Notes: generated from the sequence alone by a model not told the origin. Shown: positions 8,881 through 18,020, counted from the first letter of the stretch. The stretch: 39,807 nt of DNA from Planctomycetaceae bacterium (GCA_029243145.1 JAQWSQ010000092.1:1-39807); one strand, 5' to 3'. Numbers and translations are program-made.

Positions 8881-10681
8881 TTATTGCCCGGCAGGAAGTT
8901 CAGGGATTCCTGGCTGAAAATCAAACACAGGATTCGCTTGTGCTTTAATTTTCTTGGCGGTCTCCAGTTCACTCGCGATTCTCACATGCTCGCTGGCAAG
9001 TTCGGGTTTTCCGAGTTGCTCGTAGACTTGAGCTAACGACTTATGCAGTTCAAGATTATCCTTCATATAGGGAAGAGCCGCTTCAAGATTTTTCAGGGCG
9101 AGTTCCCATTCACCCCGTTTGACATGAATTTGCCCCTTGGTGTCCAGAAACGTAGGAACGTTCGGAAACTTGCTGGACACACTTCCAATGATTTGAATCG
9201 CTCGATCTAAATCCGGTGGATCCTTCTCAGCCAAAATCCAAGCCAGGTTATTCCCAATATGCCCTAGACCGGGATCCAGCTCGAAAGCGCGTTCCAGATG
9301 CCAGAGTGCTTTGTCGATGTCTTTGTCTTGCCAGGCTTTTGTTCCCAATGCAAAATTGTCCGGTTGCCGGCATGCGGCCTTCTGCGATCATTTTTTGCAA
9401 ATAGGCTTCAACTTCTTTCCCCGCTTCACCTGGTTGAGCGACAAAGTGGATAATACGAACCAACGCGGGTTGATAGTCGATGACATAACTGAGTGCAGCT
9501 CTCAAATGCGCAAGCCGTTGTTCGAGCGGTGTTTTGGGATCGCGTGCGAGAACATCGTAAACAGCGACGTGCGTTTGCGCCAGTAACTGAGGAAATGGGC
9601 TCTCTTCACTCTTCTCCCGCGAATGACCATATTCCAGCATTTGAATACAGCCTTGCAGGTCGCGTTTATTGAGTCGAATGGTAGCACATCGTGCTCTCAT
9701 TTCGTGATTGCCGGGATTTTCCCGGACCATTCGCTCGTAATAATCTGATGCGAGAGTCAGATTTCTCAAAGCATTTTTGCGGTCTCCCAAACGAAAGTAG
9801 AGGTTCGTCAATTCGTACCGCAAGTGTGGACGAATCACGGCCACTTTTTCCAGATAGTCGGCCGCTTCGCGAAATTGATTCATCCCGAGATAATAATAGA
9901 AAAAGGCCATTTGTAACTCGATCGAGTCACTTAATCCCTTTTCAGCAGAGAGCAGATGGTGTTCGAGGGCTTTCACACCGTCGGAATCCAATTTCCCCTC
10001 TTTACTGACAAGATACTCTGTCGGCGCAGAGAGCATGCGTCTCGCCTGATACAGGTGCGCGTTGGGCAAGCCTTGTCCATCGAGAGGGGCAATTTCTTCA
10101 ATGGTTGCGCGTGCATCCATCAAGAGAGACTGGCCGTACTGGATTTGATTCTCACCGTCCTCCTGATCAGTTGCTTTAAGTTCTTCACCATCTTCGATGG
10201 TTTTCATGGCTTTACGGTTCAAGTCCATTGCATAGGCAAATCGTGTCTCGGGGGAACCACCATTTAAAGATTTCAATTTCCGATAGTACAACAGTGATTC
10301 ATCCAGCTTACCCGCATTACTGGAGGCTTCAGCAACAGATTGATACGTCGGGATGAGTTTATCTCGGTGTAAACTGACCGCCATGGCAACTGCGACGACT
10401 CCTCCAAACATCAATAAGGAGGGAAAGCCTTGAAGTAAATGTTTGAACTTTCGTGAGCCCAAGCCGCGAAAAAAACGTCCCGCGATACGAAATGTTCCTG
10501 TGAAAAACAATCCCACGCCGCCCAACATCCTTTGCCCCGTTAGCAAGATGGGGTTTGGACGCCCCTTTCGCTTGGAGGGGCGATTGGGATGATTGGTCTG
10601 AGTTCTCTGCGGACGAGGCCTCTCGGCATTTTTTGGTGTCGGCAGGGGTTGATTCGGGATGTTTGTGTCGGAGTCTGTCAT
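8881..10681 (-). pseudogene. TPR-repeat membrane protein, frame broken by one base at 9352-9355
   Basis: Two overlapping frames (10681-9248 and ~9370-8881) join into one 599-residue protein if a single base is removed from the AAAA run at 9352-9355 (TTTT on the coding strand), giving the smooth junction GRMPATGQ-FALGTKAWQ. The N-terminal ~80 residues are basic and Pro-rich (PKNAERPRPQRTQTNHPNRP). A membrane segment at ~88-105 (FPSLLMFGGVVAVAMAV) follows. Then come many TPR-like units, e.g. FREAADYLEKVAVIRP, KNALRNLTLASDYYERMV, and ALWHLERAFELDPGLGHIGNNLAWIL past the break. It starts 7 bases after the end of the EpsI-like remnant, so the two were one operon. Planctomycete exosortase-type loci often carry such a TPR partner (family knowledge, moderate). 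The break could be a real frameshift or a homopolymer sequencing error. Confidence 0.8.
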
Positions 10682-10687
10682 ATTTTC

Positions 10688-11161
10688 CTACTCCTCGGTC
10701 GATTCCGGCACTTGGCCGCGTTGAGCTGTTTGTGTGGCGATCACTCGTAATTGATTAAACAGTTCTCGGGTATGTTGACGTTGTGCTTCGTTTTGCACAG
10801 AACGAGACTAAGTCACCAGTTGCATTTGGTAAATTGGAGGTGTTGCTGACTGTTGTTGTTGGCCTAGCAACTTCTTCATCGATTTGATTTCGTCAAAGAA
10901 GCGTCGCGTCATACTCACTCGGTAAAGTTGAGGAACCATGACCGGATTGTCCTGGGCGTCGTGTGCTGAAAAATAGACATACTGATACCCTTCATCCGTA
11001 CGATTCAAACTGAGCTCCGTTCGTTGGCCCAAGACGGGAGCGCCCTCTGGGTAACTGACATCCGTTTGATGATTCAGTGTCCATCCGACATTTTGGTAAC
11101 AAACGGCGAGGTCATGCCATGAAGGAAACGGGCTGTCCATTGAAAACAGACATATTTGTGG
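10688..11161 (-). pseudogene. Decayed C-terminal remnant of an EpsI-type (DUF3485, exosortase-associated) protein
   Basis: The open part (11140-10808) encodes FSMDSPFPSWHDLAVCYQNVGW, the EpsI core motif with its conserved Trp-His and Cys-Tyr, then LYRVSMTRRFFDEI and YQMQLVT. There is an in-frame TAG at 10808-10810. After it the same frame continues with SRSVQNEAQRQHTRELFNQL and stops at 10688-10690, 7 bases before the TPR gene ATG. That continuation looks like the normal C-terminus of the family. Upstream, the frame meets TGA at 11162-11164, and no exosortase transmembrane domain remains before holB ends at 11287. In planctomycetes, exosortase U proteins are fusions of an exosortase with an EpsI domain; this looks like the residue of one. 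The EpsI identity is fairly sure; the exosortase fusion is inference. Confidence 0.7.
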
Positions 11162-11286
11162 TCAATTCGCAACATCAAGGTGGATCGACCTTTGCCTAAG
11201 CCGCAGTGATTACGCAATCGGCAGAATCGGGGCAGTCCACCATAATTTCGACAGTGTCAGCACGAAGTGAGGCACAGGAACATCAA

Positions 11287-12291
11287 TCAGACAGGCTGAT
11301 CTCTCATGCCAGAAGCCAGATCATAGATCAATCCTTCCAACCACAACGGAATTGGCATCGTCTCGTGCAATTGCTGTTCGGCGTCTCGCAATCTTCGCAA
11401 GCGGATTTCAATCTGGTCGATAGTCATCGGATTGGAGTTGAAATGACGGGCCTGCTGACGGAATTCCTCGGCAAGAAACTTGACGGTCCAAAACGCCGCG
11501 CGACGTTGTTCGCTACTTTCTCCCGACCCCTCAACCCACTCCAGGATTTGAGGAACGAGTTTGAGAGGATTGATATTCCCACTTGAAAAACTATTTCTGA
11601 TCACTTCAGAGAGTTCTCTTAATCGCCCCTGGGAGAGTTCAAACGCGACTTCCAGATTTCCGTCCGACAGTTTTGCCAATCGTTCAGCTTCATCGTCCGT
11701 TTGGACATACTCGTTCGAGAGAATGAGATTCTGCAATATTTCAATAGGCAAAGCGCGAAAATGAACAGTTTGGCATCTTGATCTGATCGTGGGCAATAAT
11801 CCCTCTTCACGATCAGTGATCAAAATAATCAGCGATTTCGCAGGAGGTTCTTCTAGTGTCTTGAGCAATGAATTGGCGGCTTCGCTTTGCATAAGATGCG
11901 CATCATTGATAATCGCAATTTTTCGGTCGGAGGACATGGGGCGTAACGAAAGCTCATAGCACAGCCCCTGTCGTCCACGATGCTCTTCATCACCCACGAA
12001 GAGTTCAATCGGAATCGATTTTTTCCCTTCGGGGCAACCGATCTGGTAGTAATCAGGATGTGTGCCTGCTTGCATCCGTTTGCAGTTGGCGCAGACGCCG
12101 CAGGCGTCCAACTCTTCATCGAGAGTTTCTTCACAAAAGAGTGACTGGGCAAGATTTCTGGCAAAGAGTTTCTTTCCGATTCCTCCCGGGCCAAGAAACA
12201 AGTACGCATGCGACAAGCGACGACGGCTGGCCGCTCTTTTGAGCTGTTCGAGAACGATGTCATGCCCTTGGAGTGTGTCCCAAATTGTCAT
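11287..12291 (-). CDS. holB: DNA polymerase III clamp-loader subunit delta prime
   Basis: This is a 334-residue AAA+ clamp-loader subunit. Visible are SHAYLFLGPGGIGKK (Walker A at 34-41), the zinc module with Cys at ~53, 64, 67 and 70 (CGVCANCKRMQ), HPDYYQI, the RKIAIINDAHLMQSEAANSLLKTLEEPP segment (degenerate Walker B and sensor region) and the TIRSRCQTVHF SRC motif that provides the arginine finger. The intact Walker A is DnaX-like, but the length and the short C-terminal collar region suit delta prime. Its ATG overlaps the preceding stop (ATGA), so it is translationally coupled to the lipoyl-like gene. Confidence 0.92.
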   Translation of the reverse strand: MTIWDTLQGHDIVLEQLKRAASRRRLSHAYLFLGPGGIGKKLFARNLAQSLFCEETLDEELDACGVCANCKRMQAGTHPDYYQIGCPEGKKSIPIELFVGDEEHRGRQGLCYELSLRPMSSDRKIAIINDAHLMQSEAANSLLKTLEEPPAKSLIILITDREEGLLPTIRSRCQTVHFRALPIEILQNLILSNEYVQTDDEAERLAKLSDGNLEVAFELSQGRLRELSEVIRNSFSSGNINPLKLVPQILEWVEGSGESSEQRRAAFWTVKFLAEEFRQQARHFNSNPMTIDQIEIRLRRLRDAEQQLHETMPIPLWLEGLIYDLASGMRDQPV

Positions 12292-12566
12292 GAATTGTCC
12301 TCAGAAAGTTGGTCGAGAGTGGAAAGATTATCAGATTCCAGCCAAGCGATAACATCTCCGGGACTCACGAATTGATCTTGTTTTTTGAGCATCCCCCCCA
12401 AGACTCCCTCCGTTTCTGCTGAGACGACATACACGATTCCAGGGATCAGTAGCTCAACAAGATGATCTCCAGCTTGAACGAGTTGACCAGATTCCATCAA
12501 CCAGTGGCCAATTATGATGGTCTCGTTGTTCGTGTTGATCTCGGGAACACGAATTGGAATTGCCAT
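12288..12566 (-). CDS. Small lipoyl/biotinyl-domain-like protein lacking the modifiable lysine
   Basis: This is a 92-residue stand-alone lipoyl-type barrel. A GTG at 12596 opens the frame, but the ATG at 12566, preceded by AAAGG, matches the domain start (MAIPIRVPEINTNN). The family pattern is visible: the first half ends GDHLVELL and the second half reads GVLGGMLKKQDQFVSPGDVIAWLE. Where lipoyl domains carry the exposed DK(A) turn, this protein has LLIPGIVYVVSAETEG, with no Lys. It therefore should not be lipoylated or biotinylated. It lies between lipA and holB with 4-base coupling to holB. It may be an adaptor, or a divergent E2-like partner of the lipoate enzymes; its function is unknown. 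Confidence 0.8.
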   Translation of the reverse strand: MAIPIRVPEINTNNETIIIGHWLMESGQLVQAGDHLVELLIPGIVYVVSAETEGVLGGMLKKQDQFVSPGDVIAWLESDNLSTLDQLSEDNS

Positions 12567-12592
12567 TTGTTTCGTGCCTTTAGTATGAAGTC

Positions 12593-13513
12593 TCACGTTC
12601 CGACGGGAGTTGTCTGATGACGTCCCAGATAGTCGGCCATTTCTCCCGCATGATAGCTTGACCGGACAAAAGGACCGCTGGAGACGAGTCCGAAACCCAT
12701 TTTGCGAGTGAGATCACCAATTTGGTCAAACTCTTCAGGAGGAACAAACCGTTCGACGGCAAGATGTTCGGGGGTGGGTTGCAGATATTGTCCTAGTGTG
12801 AGCATTTCAACGCCGACGCTTCTCAGATCGGCACAGACTTCGATTACCTCTTCCAAAGTTTCCCCTAAGCCTAACATCAAACCACTTTTCGTGACCATCT
12901 CAGGTGCTTCGTCTTTGACTTGCTTCAAGAGGTCTAATGTTCTTTGATATTCGGCGTTACGTCTCACGCGATCATAAAGCCGTGGAACGGTTTCTGTATT
13001 GTGATTGAAGACATCGGGACGACTCTCGATGACTCGATGAATCGCGGCTCTGTTCCCCATGAAGTCGGGAACGAGAACTTCTACAGCCGCGCCTGTTCGC
13101 TGTCGGACGGCAAGCACACATTGATAGAAATGATCGGCTCCACCATCAGAAAGATCATCACGAGTGACTGAAGTGATGACGACATGTTCGAGGCCCAAAC
13201 GTTCGGCCGCTTCAGCGACTCGCTCCGGCTCATCCGTTTCTACGACTTCTGTTTTGCCTTTAGGAACTGAGCAGAAACCGCAAGGACGAGTACAGACATT
13301 ACCGAGAATCATGAAGGTGGCTGTTGAGTGCGCCCAGCACTCCGAGCGATTTGGGCATTTTGCACTGGAACAAACCGTTTCCAGCCCCAAGTCTTCAATG
13401 ACATTCGAAGTGAATTGCATCTCGGGACTGGGCATCGGACGTTTCAGCCATTTTGGTAAACGACGTTTTGGCTTCTCGGGAGGGACATTGTACAAAATAT
13501 CAAGAGTAGACAT
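12593..13513 (-). CDS. lipA: Lipoyl synthase
   Basis: This is a 306-residue radical-SAM enzyme that inserts two sulfurs into protein-bound octanoyl groups. The auxiliary cluster motif is CSSAKCPNRSEC (Cys 48, 53, 59), the radical-SAM motif is CTRPCGFC (Cys 74, 78, 81), and SSGPFVRSSYHAGE near the end contains the conserved Ser ligand. Substrate and SAM motifs such as GLEHVVITSVTRDDLSDGGA, NHNTETVPRLY and TKSGLMLGLGE are intact. It overlaps the end of lipB by 14 bases, and a GAAGG ahead of its ATG supports the start. It is part of the lipB-lipA-lipoyl-like-holB operon. Confidence 0.97.
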   Translation of the reverse strand: MSTLDILYNVPPEKPKRRLPKWLKRPMPSPEMQFTSNVIEDLGLETVCSSAKCPNRSECWAHSTATFMILGNVCTRPCGFCSVPKGKTEVVETDEPERVAEAAERLGLEHVVITSVTRDDLSDGGADHFYQCVLAVRQRTGAAVEVLVPDFMGNRAAIHRVIESRPDVFNHNTETVPRLYDRVRRNAEYQRTLDLLKQVKDEAPEMVTKSGLMLGLGETLEEVIEVCADLRSVGVEMLTLGQYLQPTPEHLAVERFVPPEEFDQIGDLTRKMGFGLVSSGPFVRSSYHAGEMADYLGRHQTTPVGT

Positions 13514-14237
13514 GAACCTTCTTCTTTGTTCGAACCAATAAAGGATGACCGGTATACCAATGACGCGATTCGTAGCCGAGACTATCCGTCAAATGTCGGG
13601 CTAAACTTTCTCGAACCCCACTCATTGGCGTGTGTTTCATGGTATCTGCAGAGAGTGACGAATGGCGAGATTCCTCGCCTCCTGTGTGGCAGAGGCGAAT
13701 CAAATCGAGATTCGGTTGAACATTGATCGTTAGACCATAATAGGTCACGTCTGATTTGACGAGAAGTCCGACGGCACCCACCTGTCCCGTTCTGGCCACG
13801 AGTCTCGATTTGCGAACCTGTGTAGTGACGTGCATGTCTTTACAAACTCGTTGAGCAACGTCTTCGAGTCGAGTGCGATAATCGAGGACATCAATTTGAA
13901 GCCGGTCAAGGGGGGCGATGACACTGACGCAGAGTTGTCCGGGAACATGGACTTGGCTCGAACCACCTCGCGGAAGCCAATGGATATCAATTAAATTCTG
14001 TTCTAACTGTTCTCGATCAATCAGGAAATCGGTGTAACTTCCTTCGCGACCGACACTCACAACGGGAGGATATTCATACAATAAGACCGTTCCAGAACGG
14101 TCGTCTCGCCCGCTTATCTCAAAAGCGATTCGATCTTGTAACGCAATCAGCGAAGGAAGATCAACGATCCCCAAAGAATGAACCTCAAGCGAACTGTTGC
14201 CAGACTCAGGCCAGATTGAAGTTCCAGAAACTGTCAT
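13500..14237 (-). CDS. lipB: LipB-family octanoyltransferase, divergent active site
   Basis: This is a 245-residue protein of the biotin/lipoate ligase fold, placed directly before lipA. The expected job is octanoyl transfer from ACP to lipoyl domains. Visible are YEYPPVVSVGREG (canonical HPPVYTLGR), PRGGSSQVHVPGQL (canonical RGGxxTYHGPGQ, so Tyr-His-Gly is altered), GAVGLLVKSDVTYYGLTINV (canonical SLGLRV...HGLALNV) and IRLCHTGG with the nucleophilic Cys at 183. The catalytic Lys of the AKIASLG motif is replaced: the segment reads GQVGAVG (151-157). The Cys is present but its Lys partner is not where expected, so activity could be altered or use another Lys. Confidence 0.85.
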   Translation of the reverse strand: MTVSGTSIWPESGNSSLEVHSLGIVDLPSLIALQDRIAFEISGRDDRSGTVLLYEYPPVVSVGREGSYTDFLIDREQLEQNLIDIHWLPRGGSSQVHVPGQLCVSVIAPLDRLQIDVLDYRTRLEDVAQRVCKDMHVTTQVRKSRLVARTGQVGAVGLLVKSDVTYYGLTINVQPNLDLIRLCHTGGEESRHSSLSADTMKHTPMSGVRESLARHLTDSLGYESRHWYTGHPLLVRTKKKVHVYS

Positions 14238-14254
14238 TACTAAACCAAGGTAAA

Positions 14255-14273
14255 GGTCTCATAATTGGAGACC
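14255..14273. repeat. Short inverted repeat upstream of lipB
   Basis: GGTCTC (14255-14260) and GAGACC (14268-14273) flank a 7-base spacer just upstream of the lipB ATG, in the 263-base gap between lipB and smpB. It is too short to be more than a candidate operator. No tmRNA-like sequence was found in this gap. Confidence 0.3.
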
Positions 14274-14500
14274 CCATAATGCTTTGAATTGTTTGTTAGT
14301 CACGATAGGTGATAGACGATTTTATCACTCAGCCAGCAGAACGACAATTGGCAGAATTGCGAATTTTCGAGGTTCGTTCCACGAAACATCAAGAAACTGC
14401 GGGATTGAACGATCAATCGTCAACAAATCGTATCAACACTATGGAATCCGAGAATCAATCGGTAAGATGATCCCATCATTATTATTCACAGAGATCGACA

Positions 14501-15007
14501 ATGGCTGCTGCCAAGAAGAAGAAAAATCAAAAAAAGAAGGACGCTGCCGCTGAAACGGGAAGAGTCTCCGTCACTCGAAATCGTAAAGCCAGGCATCACT
14601 ACGAGATTCTTGACAAGCTGGAGTGCGGTTTGGCTCTGCTTGGCAGTGAGGTCAAAACACTGCGTAGCGGACAATGTTCGATTGACGAAGCGTACGCTCG
14701 AATCATCGGTGGCGAAGTTTGGCTGTGCGACGCAGATATCCCCGAATACCCGCAGGCTAACCTGCAAAATCATGTGGCCAAAAGAACTCGTAAACTGTTG
14801 CTCAAAAAAAATGAAATCGAGAAATTCGCGGAGTCGGCATCACAACAAGGCCTGACTCTTGTCCCGCTGGAAATCTACTTTATCCGAGGCAATGCCAAAA
14901 TCTTGTTGGCCATTGGACGAGGGCGACAGGCTCACGACAAACGAGAGAAAATGAAAAGCCAGGCCGATCAACGAGAAATGAGACAAGCAAAACTGGGACG
15001 TCGATAA
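14501..15007 (+). CDS. smpB: SsrA-binding protein SmpB
   Basis: This is a 168-residue partner of tmRNA in ribosome rescue. Family features are NRKARHHYEILDKLECGLALLGSEVKTLRSGQCSIDEAYARI, then EVWLCDADIPEY, RKLLLKKNEIEKF, LTLVPLEIYF and the C-terminal basic tail KREKMKSQADQREMRQAKLG, which becomes helical in the mRNA channel. The N-terminus has an extra Lys-rich extension (MAAAKKKKNQKKKD) compared with the usual ~155-160 residues. It is divergent from lipB and convergent with the 15039-16649 gene. The ssrA gene itself is not in the window. Confidence 0.97.
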   Translation: MAAAKKKKNQKKKDAAAETGRVSVTRNRKARHHYEILDKLECGLALLGSEVKTLRSGQCSIDEAYARIIGGEVWLCDADIPEYPQANLQNHVAKRTRKLLLKKNEIEKFAESASQQGLTLVPLEIYFIRGNAKILLAIGRGRQAHDKREKMKSQADQREMRQAKLGRR

Positions 15008-15038
15008 TTCCGTGCAATTGTTTGAGATATCGGCAGTG

Positions 15039-16649
15039 CTACTCCTCAGCATCTTTTGTTGTCTTGGAATCGCGACGACTCATTTGCGGTTTCAATTCCC
15101 CCACGGCAATGACTTTGGCAAACTGACCTTCAACAGTCGCTGGCCTGAGTAGATGCACAACGGTTCTTTTTCTTTGGGAATCTCCGTACATCCAGGATTC
15201 GGAGATATGCCCGGTGGAAAACGAAAACCGTCTCTCTTCAGGTTTTCCAATGGCTCGTTCGACTTGACTCGCGGTCATTCCTTTGATGACTTCGCCGTTT
15301 CTGATCGCCGATTGTATGGGATCTGGGGGAAGCTTGTCATAGTTGCTCTTGAGAATCCATGACCCGGAATGAAGTCGATACCCGATGGACTCCAGCGCCT
15401 TGACTGTTTCCTCTTCTCCAGGTGACAGCTTCCAGGCTTTGAGAAGTAACTCATACGCCTTCTCTTTGTCTTCCAAAAGTTCTAGGTAGTGTTGAGCCGC
15501 ACGCACATACCCCGAAGCCCCATCCTGACTCCATAATTCGAGACGCTTTTCCAGCCATGTCTCTAAGGCGATGAGACCTCTTTCTGGTTGCTTTCTCTTG
15601 CGATATTCTGCGGAGAGTTTGATGGCTTCTTCTTTTCCTGATTGTGAAAGTTGTGAAAAACGCCAATCTAACCAAAGCAGATCATAGCTGAGGTACATAT
15701 CAGGCAGATCGGGAATGGCGTCCTTCATTTGATCACGAATATTGTCTGCGTTAGAGCCATCTGCTTTTGCCGATAACAAGATTTCCCGCTTCATGACTTC
15801 CCGATACAAGAGCCGCCAAAGTCGATCTTGTTGCGATTGATCGGCTTCGCGAAATGTCACCAGCGAATTCCTCTCAGACATGGCCTCTAATTTGGGGACG
15901 GGAACATCGAGTGGAGTTAAAGCGACCGGGTACTTTGTCGCCACCTCTTTGGCGAATCGTAGGAACGGATCGCTCTGTTTAGCAGCACTGATTTGTAGCT
16001 TGCGCCATTCCAGCATTAACCGCTCATAATCCCAGACCTCGAGAGCATCTTTAGGAACTCCAAATGCTTTCATTTCGGCAACCCAATTCGTAATCTCTTC
16101 GATTGTCGCATTCCCTTTTTGAGTTCTGGCAACAATGTAGGAATGCTCAAACGATCTTGCCGCGACCAAAAACAAATCTCGGTTGTCGTAGAATTTTGAT
16201 TCCGCAGCCGTGTAACGTGCCAGCTTTCGCCATTCCAACGGATCAGTAACATCGATATCAACACTCATTTGAAGATGAACTTGTTCGAGACTAAATTCGG
16301 AATTGGCTTTAGTGACGCGGAAGCTGGGATCTTTTCCTTGAAGTTGGAAACGTCCCTCTAACTTCACCATTTTGGAACCGGGCTTTAATCTCGGAAAAGA
16401 GTCTGGAGAGTCGAGAAGAAATCGAAGGTTGCATTTTCGCATGTGAATTTGCGCATCGGTTCGCGAACCAATCACGCCACGAACAGTAAACGATATGTTA
16501 TTTTCTGCGAATAAAGACCATTTATTCTGTACGTCCAGTAATTCACGAATCGAAATGACACGTTCTTCTGCGTAGGCATTTTGTCTAGCCATCAGCATTA
16601 TCGAGAAGATCGAAGTCAAGTGGATCGATTTGAAGACAACTCTTCTCAT
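15039..16649 (-). CDS. Exported planctomycete-type protein with TPR-like body and BamE/SmpA-like tail
   Basis: This is a 536-residue exported protein of unknown function. A signal peptide is likely (MRRVVFKSIHLTSIFSIMLM..., cleavage near AYA-EER). Residues ~30-130 look like a small beta domain (ISFTVRGVIGSRTDAQIHM, MVKLEGRF). The central region is helical and repeat-like (SGYVRAAQHYLELLEDKEKAYELLLKAWKLSPGEEE). Near the C-terminus VIKGMTASQVERAIGKPEERRF followed by ESWMYGD resembles the BamE/SmpA fold motif (GMTxxQVxxxLGxP...W.Y). Its ATG overlaps the stop of the upstream gene, so both are one unit. Envelope localisation is inferred; no enzymatic motif is seen. Confidence 0.7.
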   Translation of the reverse strand: MRRVVFKSIHLTSIFSIMLMARQNAYAEERVISIRELLDVQNKWSLFAENNISFTVRGVIGSRTDAQIHMRKCNLRFLLDSPDSFPRLKPGSKMVKLEGRFQLQGKDPSFRVTKANSEFSLEQVHLQMSVDIDVTDPLEWRKLARYTAAESKFYDNRDLFLVAARSFEHSYIVARTQKGNATIEEITNWVAEMKAFGVPKDALEVWDYERLMLEWRKLQISAAKQSDPFLRFAKEVATKYPVALTPLDVPVPKLEAMSERNSLVTFREADQSQQDRLWRLLYREVMKREILLSAKADGSNADNIRDQMKDAIPDLPDMYLSYDLLWLDWRFSQLSQSGKEEAIKLSAEYRKRKQPERGLIALETWLEKRLELWSQDGASGYVRAAQHYLELLEDKEKAYELLLKAWKLSPGEEETVKALESIGYRLHSGSWILKSNYDKLPPDPIQSAIRNGEVIKGMTASQVERAIGKPEERRFSFSTGHISESWMYGDSQRKRTVVHLLRPATVEGQFAKVIAVGELKPQMSRRDSKTTKDAEE

Positions 16650-17812
16650 TCCGGTTCCGCCTTGTCTTTGACATTTTCGTTCGCACGATCATCAGCAGAG
16701 AGATTTAGAACAATTTCTTCTCTAGAAGATGAAACACGCTGAGAGTTCAATAGACTCGATAATTCTGCATTCGCTTCTGATTTTAGATCGAGTTTGAACA
16801 TTTCCGCCAGAAGTTCGGGAGTCCTCCATAGCTTGACCTCCTCTGACGATAGAATGATTTCCCATGAATTCTGTTGTTGATCGACGGTTCTGGAGATTGT
16901 GAGTTGCACTGCTAGAAACACACGAACTCGGTCATCTTCCCAAGCGAGATCTGCAAACCAATCCACCGCTTCATCCCAGACCATATCAACATCTTCTGTC
17001 GGTAGATCGATGGGATGCTCAAACGAATATCGTATTTCTTCGAGCGTTGATTGTCGAACAAGATCTCCCTGCATTAATAACCATCGACCGCCGTGACGCG
17101 CTCGAAACATCACATCCCAACTTTCTGAGTCTATCGACTCTTGCGATTGATCTAGGATAATTTCAATCGGAGAATAGCTTGAGAGACGATTCAAAATCAT
17201 CAACTCTTTGTAGAGATGTTCCAGTGCAAGAGAGGACTCATCTGTTCTTCCCAAATCTTCAGCAGCCTTCAATGCAAGCATTGCAGAGGTCTCGGCATTT
17301 CCCCATTCGTTGAGTGTCACATACTCCCACACAGCTTCTGATTCTTCCAGCAGCACCAACTCATTTTCACTGCGAGATTTCCGATTCGACAATGCCCATA
17401 ATGCGACCAACAATAAAACAATTGTGACACCTACGACTGATGCGAGACGTTTGCGATTGAGGGCTCCTTGGCCTTCATCAATCCAGACTCGTGGAGGAGT
17501 ATTGTCTTCCGGTTCGGCCAGACGCCCCTCATCGTTCAAATCTTTAACGCTCAATGAATGTGGTGCCTCAATTGAAACTTTTTCCTCTGAGGTCTTGTCC
17601 CGTGTCTCTAACGCCAAAATGTGCGGGCGTGGATAGATATCTCTCGGCAAAACATAAAGAGTCTCCGAACAGTCTGGGCATTTTACGATTTGCGATTCTT
17701 CACGACGACGGCCTGAAATGACTTTTGCGCAATAGCAAACCAGGGAATACTCTTCATGAGGAGAAGGCCCTGAGTCTGTCTGTCGTTTGATAGTTTTTCG
17801 CCTCAAGGGCAT
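16646..17812 (-). CDS. Membrane protein with N-terminal zinc-ribbon-like segment
   Basis: This is a 388-residue hypothetical protein. The first ~60 residues contain CYCAKVISGRRREES...VKCPDCSETLYVLP, four Cys in two pairs, as in a zinc ribbon. A flexible acidic linker follows, then one membrane helix (~125-144, LASVVGVTIVLLLVALWAL). The remaining ~240 residues are acidic and mainly helical. The layout suggests a cytoplasmic zinc-ribbon and an outside domain. It overlaps the next gene (15039-16649) by four bases (ATGA), so the two are translationally coupled and probably act together at the membrane. It is not recognised as a named family. Confidence 0.65.
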   Translation of the reverse strand: MPLRRKTIKRQTDSGPSPHEEYSLVCYCAKVISGRRREESQIVKCPDCSETLYVLPRDIYPRPHILALETRDKTSEEKVSIEAPHSLSVKDLNDEGRLAEPEDNTPPRVWIDEGQGALNRKRLASVVGVTIVLLLVALWALSNRKSRSENELVLLEESEAVWEYVTLNEWGNAETSAMLALKAAEDLGRTDESSLALEHLYKELMILNRLSSYSPIEIILDQSQESIDSESWDVMFRARHGGRWLLMQGDLVRQSTLEEIRYSFEHPIDLPTEDVDMVWDEAVDWFADLAWEDDRVRVFLAVQLTISRTVDQQQNSWEIILSSEEVKLWRTPELLAEMFKLDLKSEANAELSSLLNSQRVSSSREEIVLNLSADDRANENVKDKAEPE

Positions 17813-18020
17813 AGTTGGCAGCTTTTAAGGAGGAGATATTGAGTTGATAGTCCTGCGACATTATCGGCTACCGAGCCATTCAGGTCAAATTGTTCCTGGA
17901 AACACCACAGATTCAGAGTTTATCCTTTCCTCGCGGATTATTTCACGTCAAAATGACTACGATCAGATCTCCCTCTTGGATCATAATTGACTGAAACTAC
18001 CGTTAGAGAAAGCCTTGCTC

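Noticed and set aside
11165-11286. Possible small - strand protein or further EpsI remnant upstream of the pseudogene
   Set aside because: The three frames give only short pieces ending in stops, and none matches the EpsI domain convincingly, so the remnant was not extended.
11206-11586. 126-codon + strand frame beside holB
   Set aside because: It is mostly antisense to holB, and the portion outside shows no coding character.
14238-14500. Search for tmRNA (ssrA) next to smpB
   Set aside because: No tRNA-like ends, no tag reading frame and no GC-rich stem pairs were seen in the gap.
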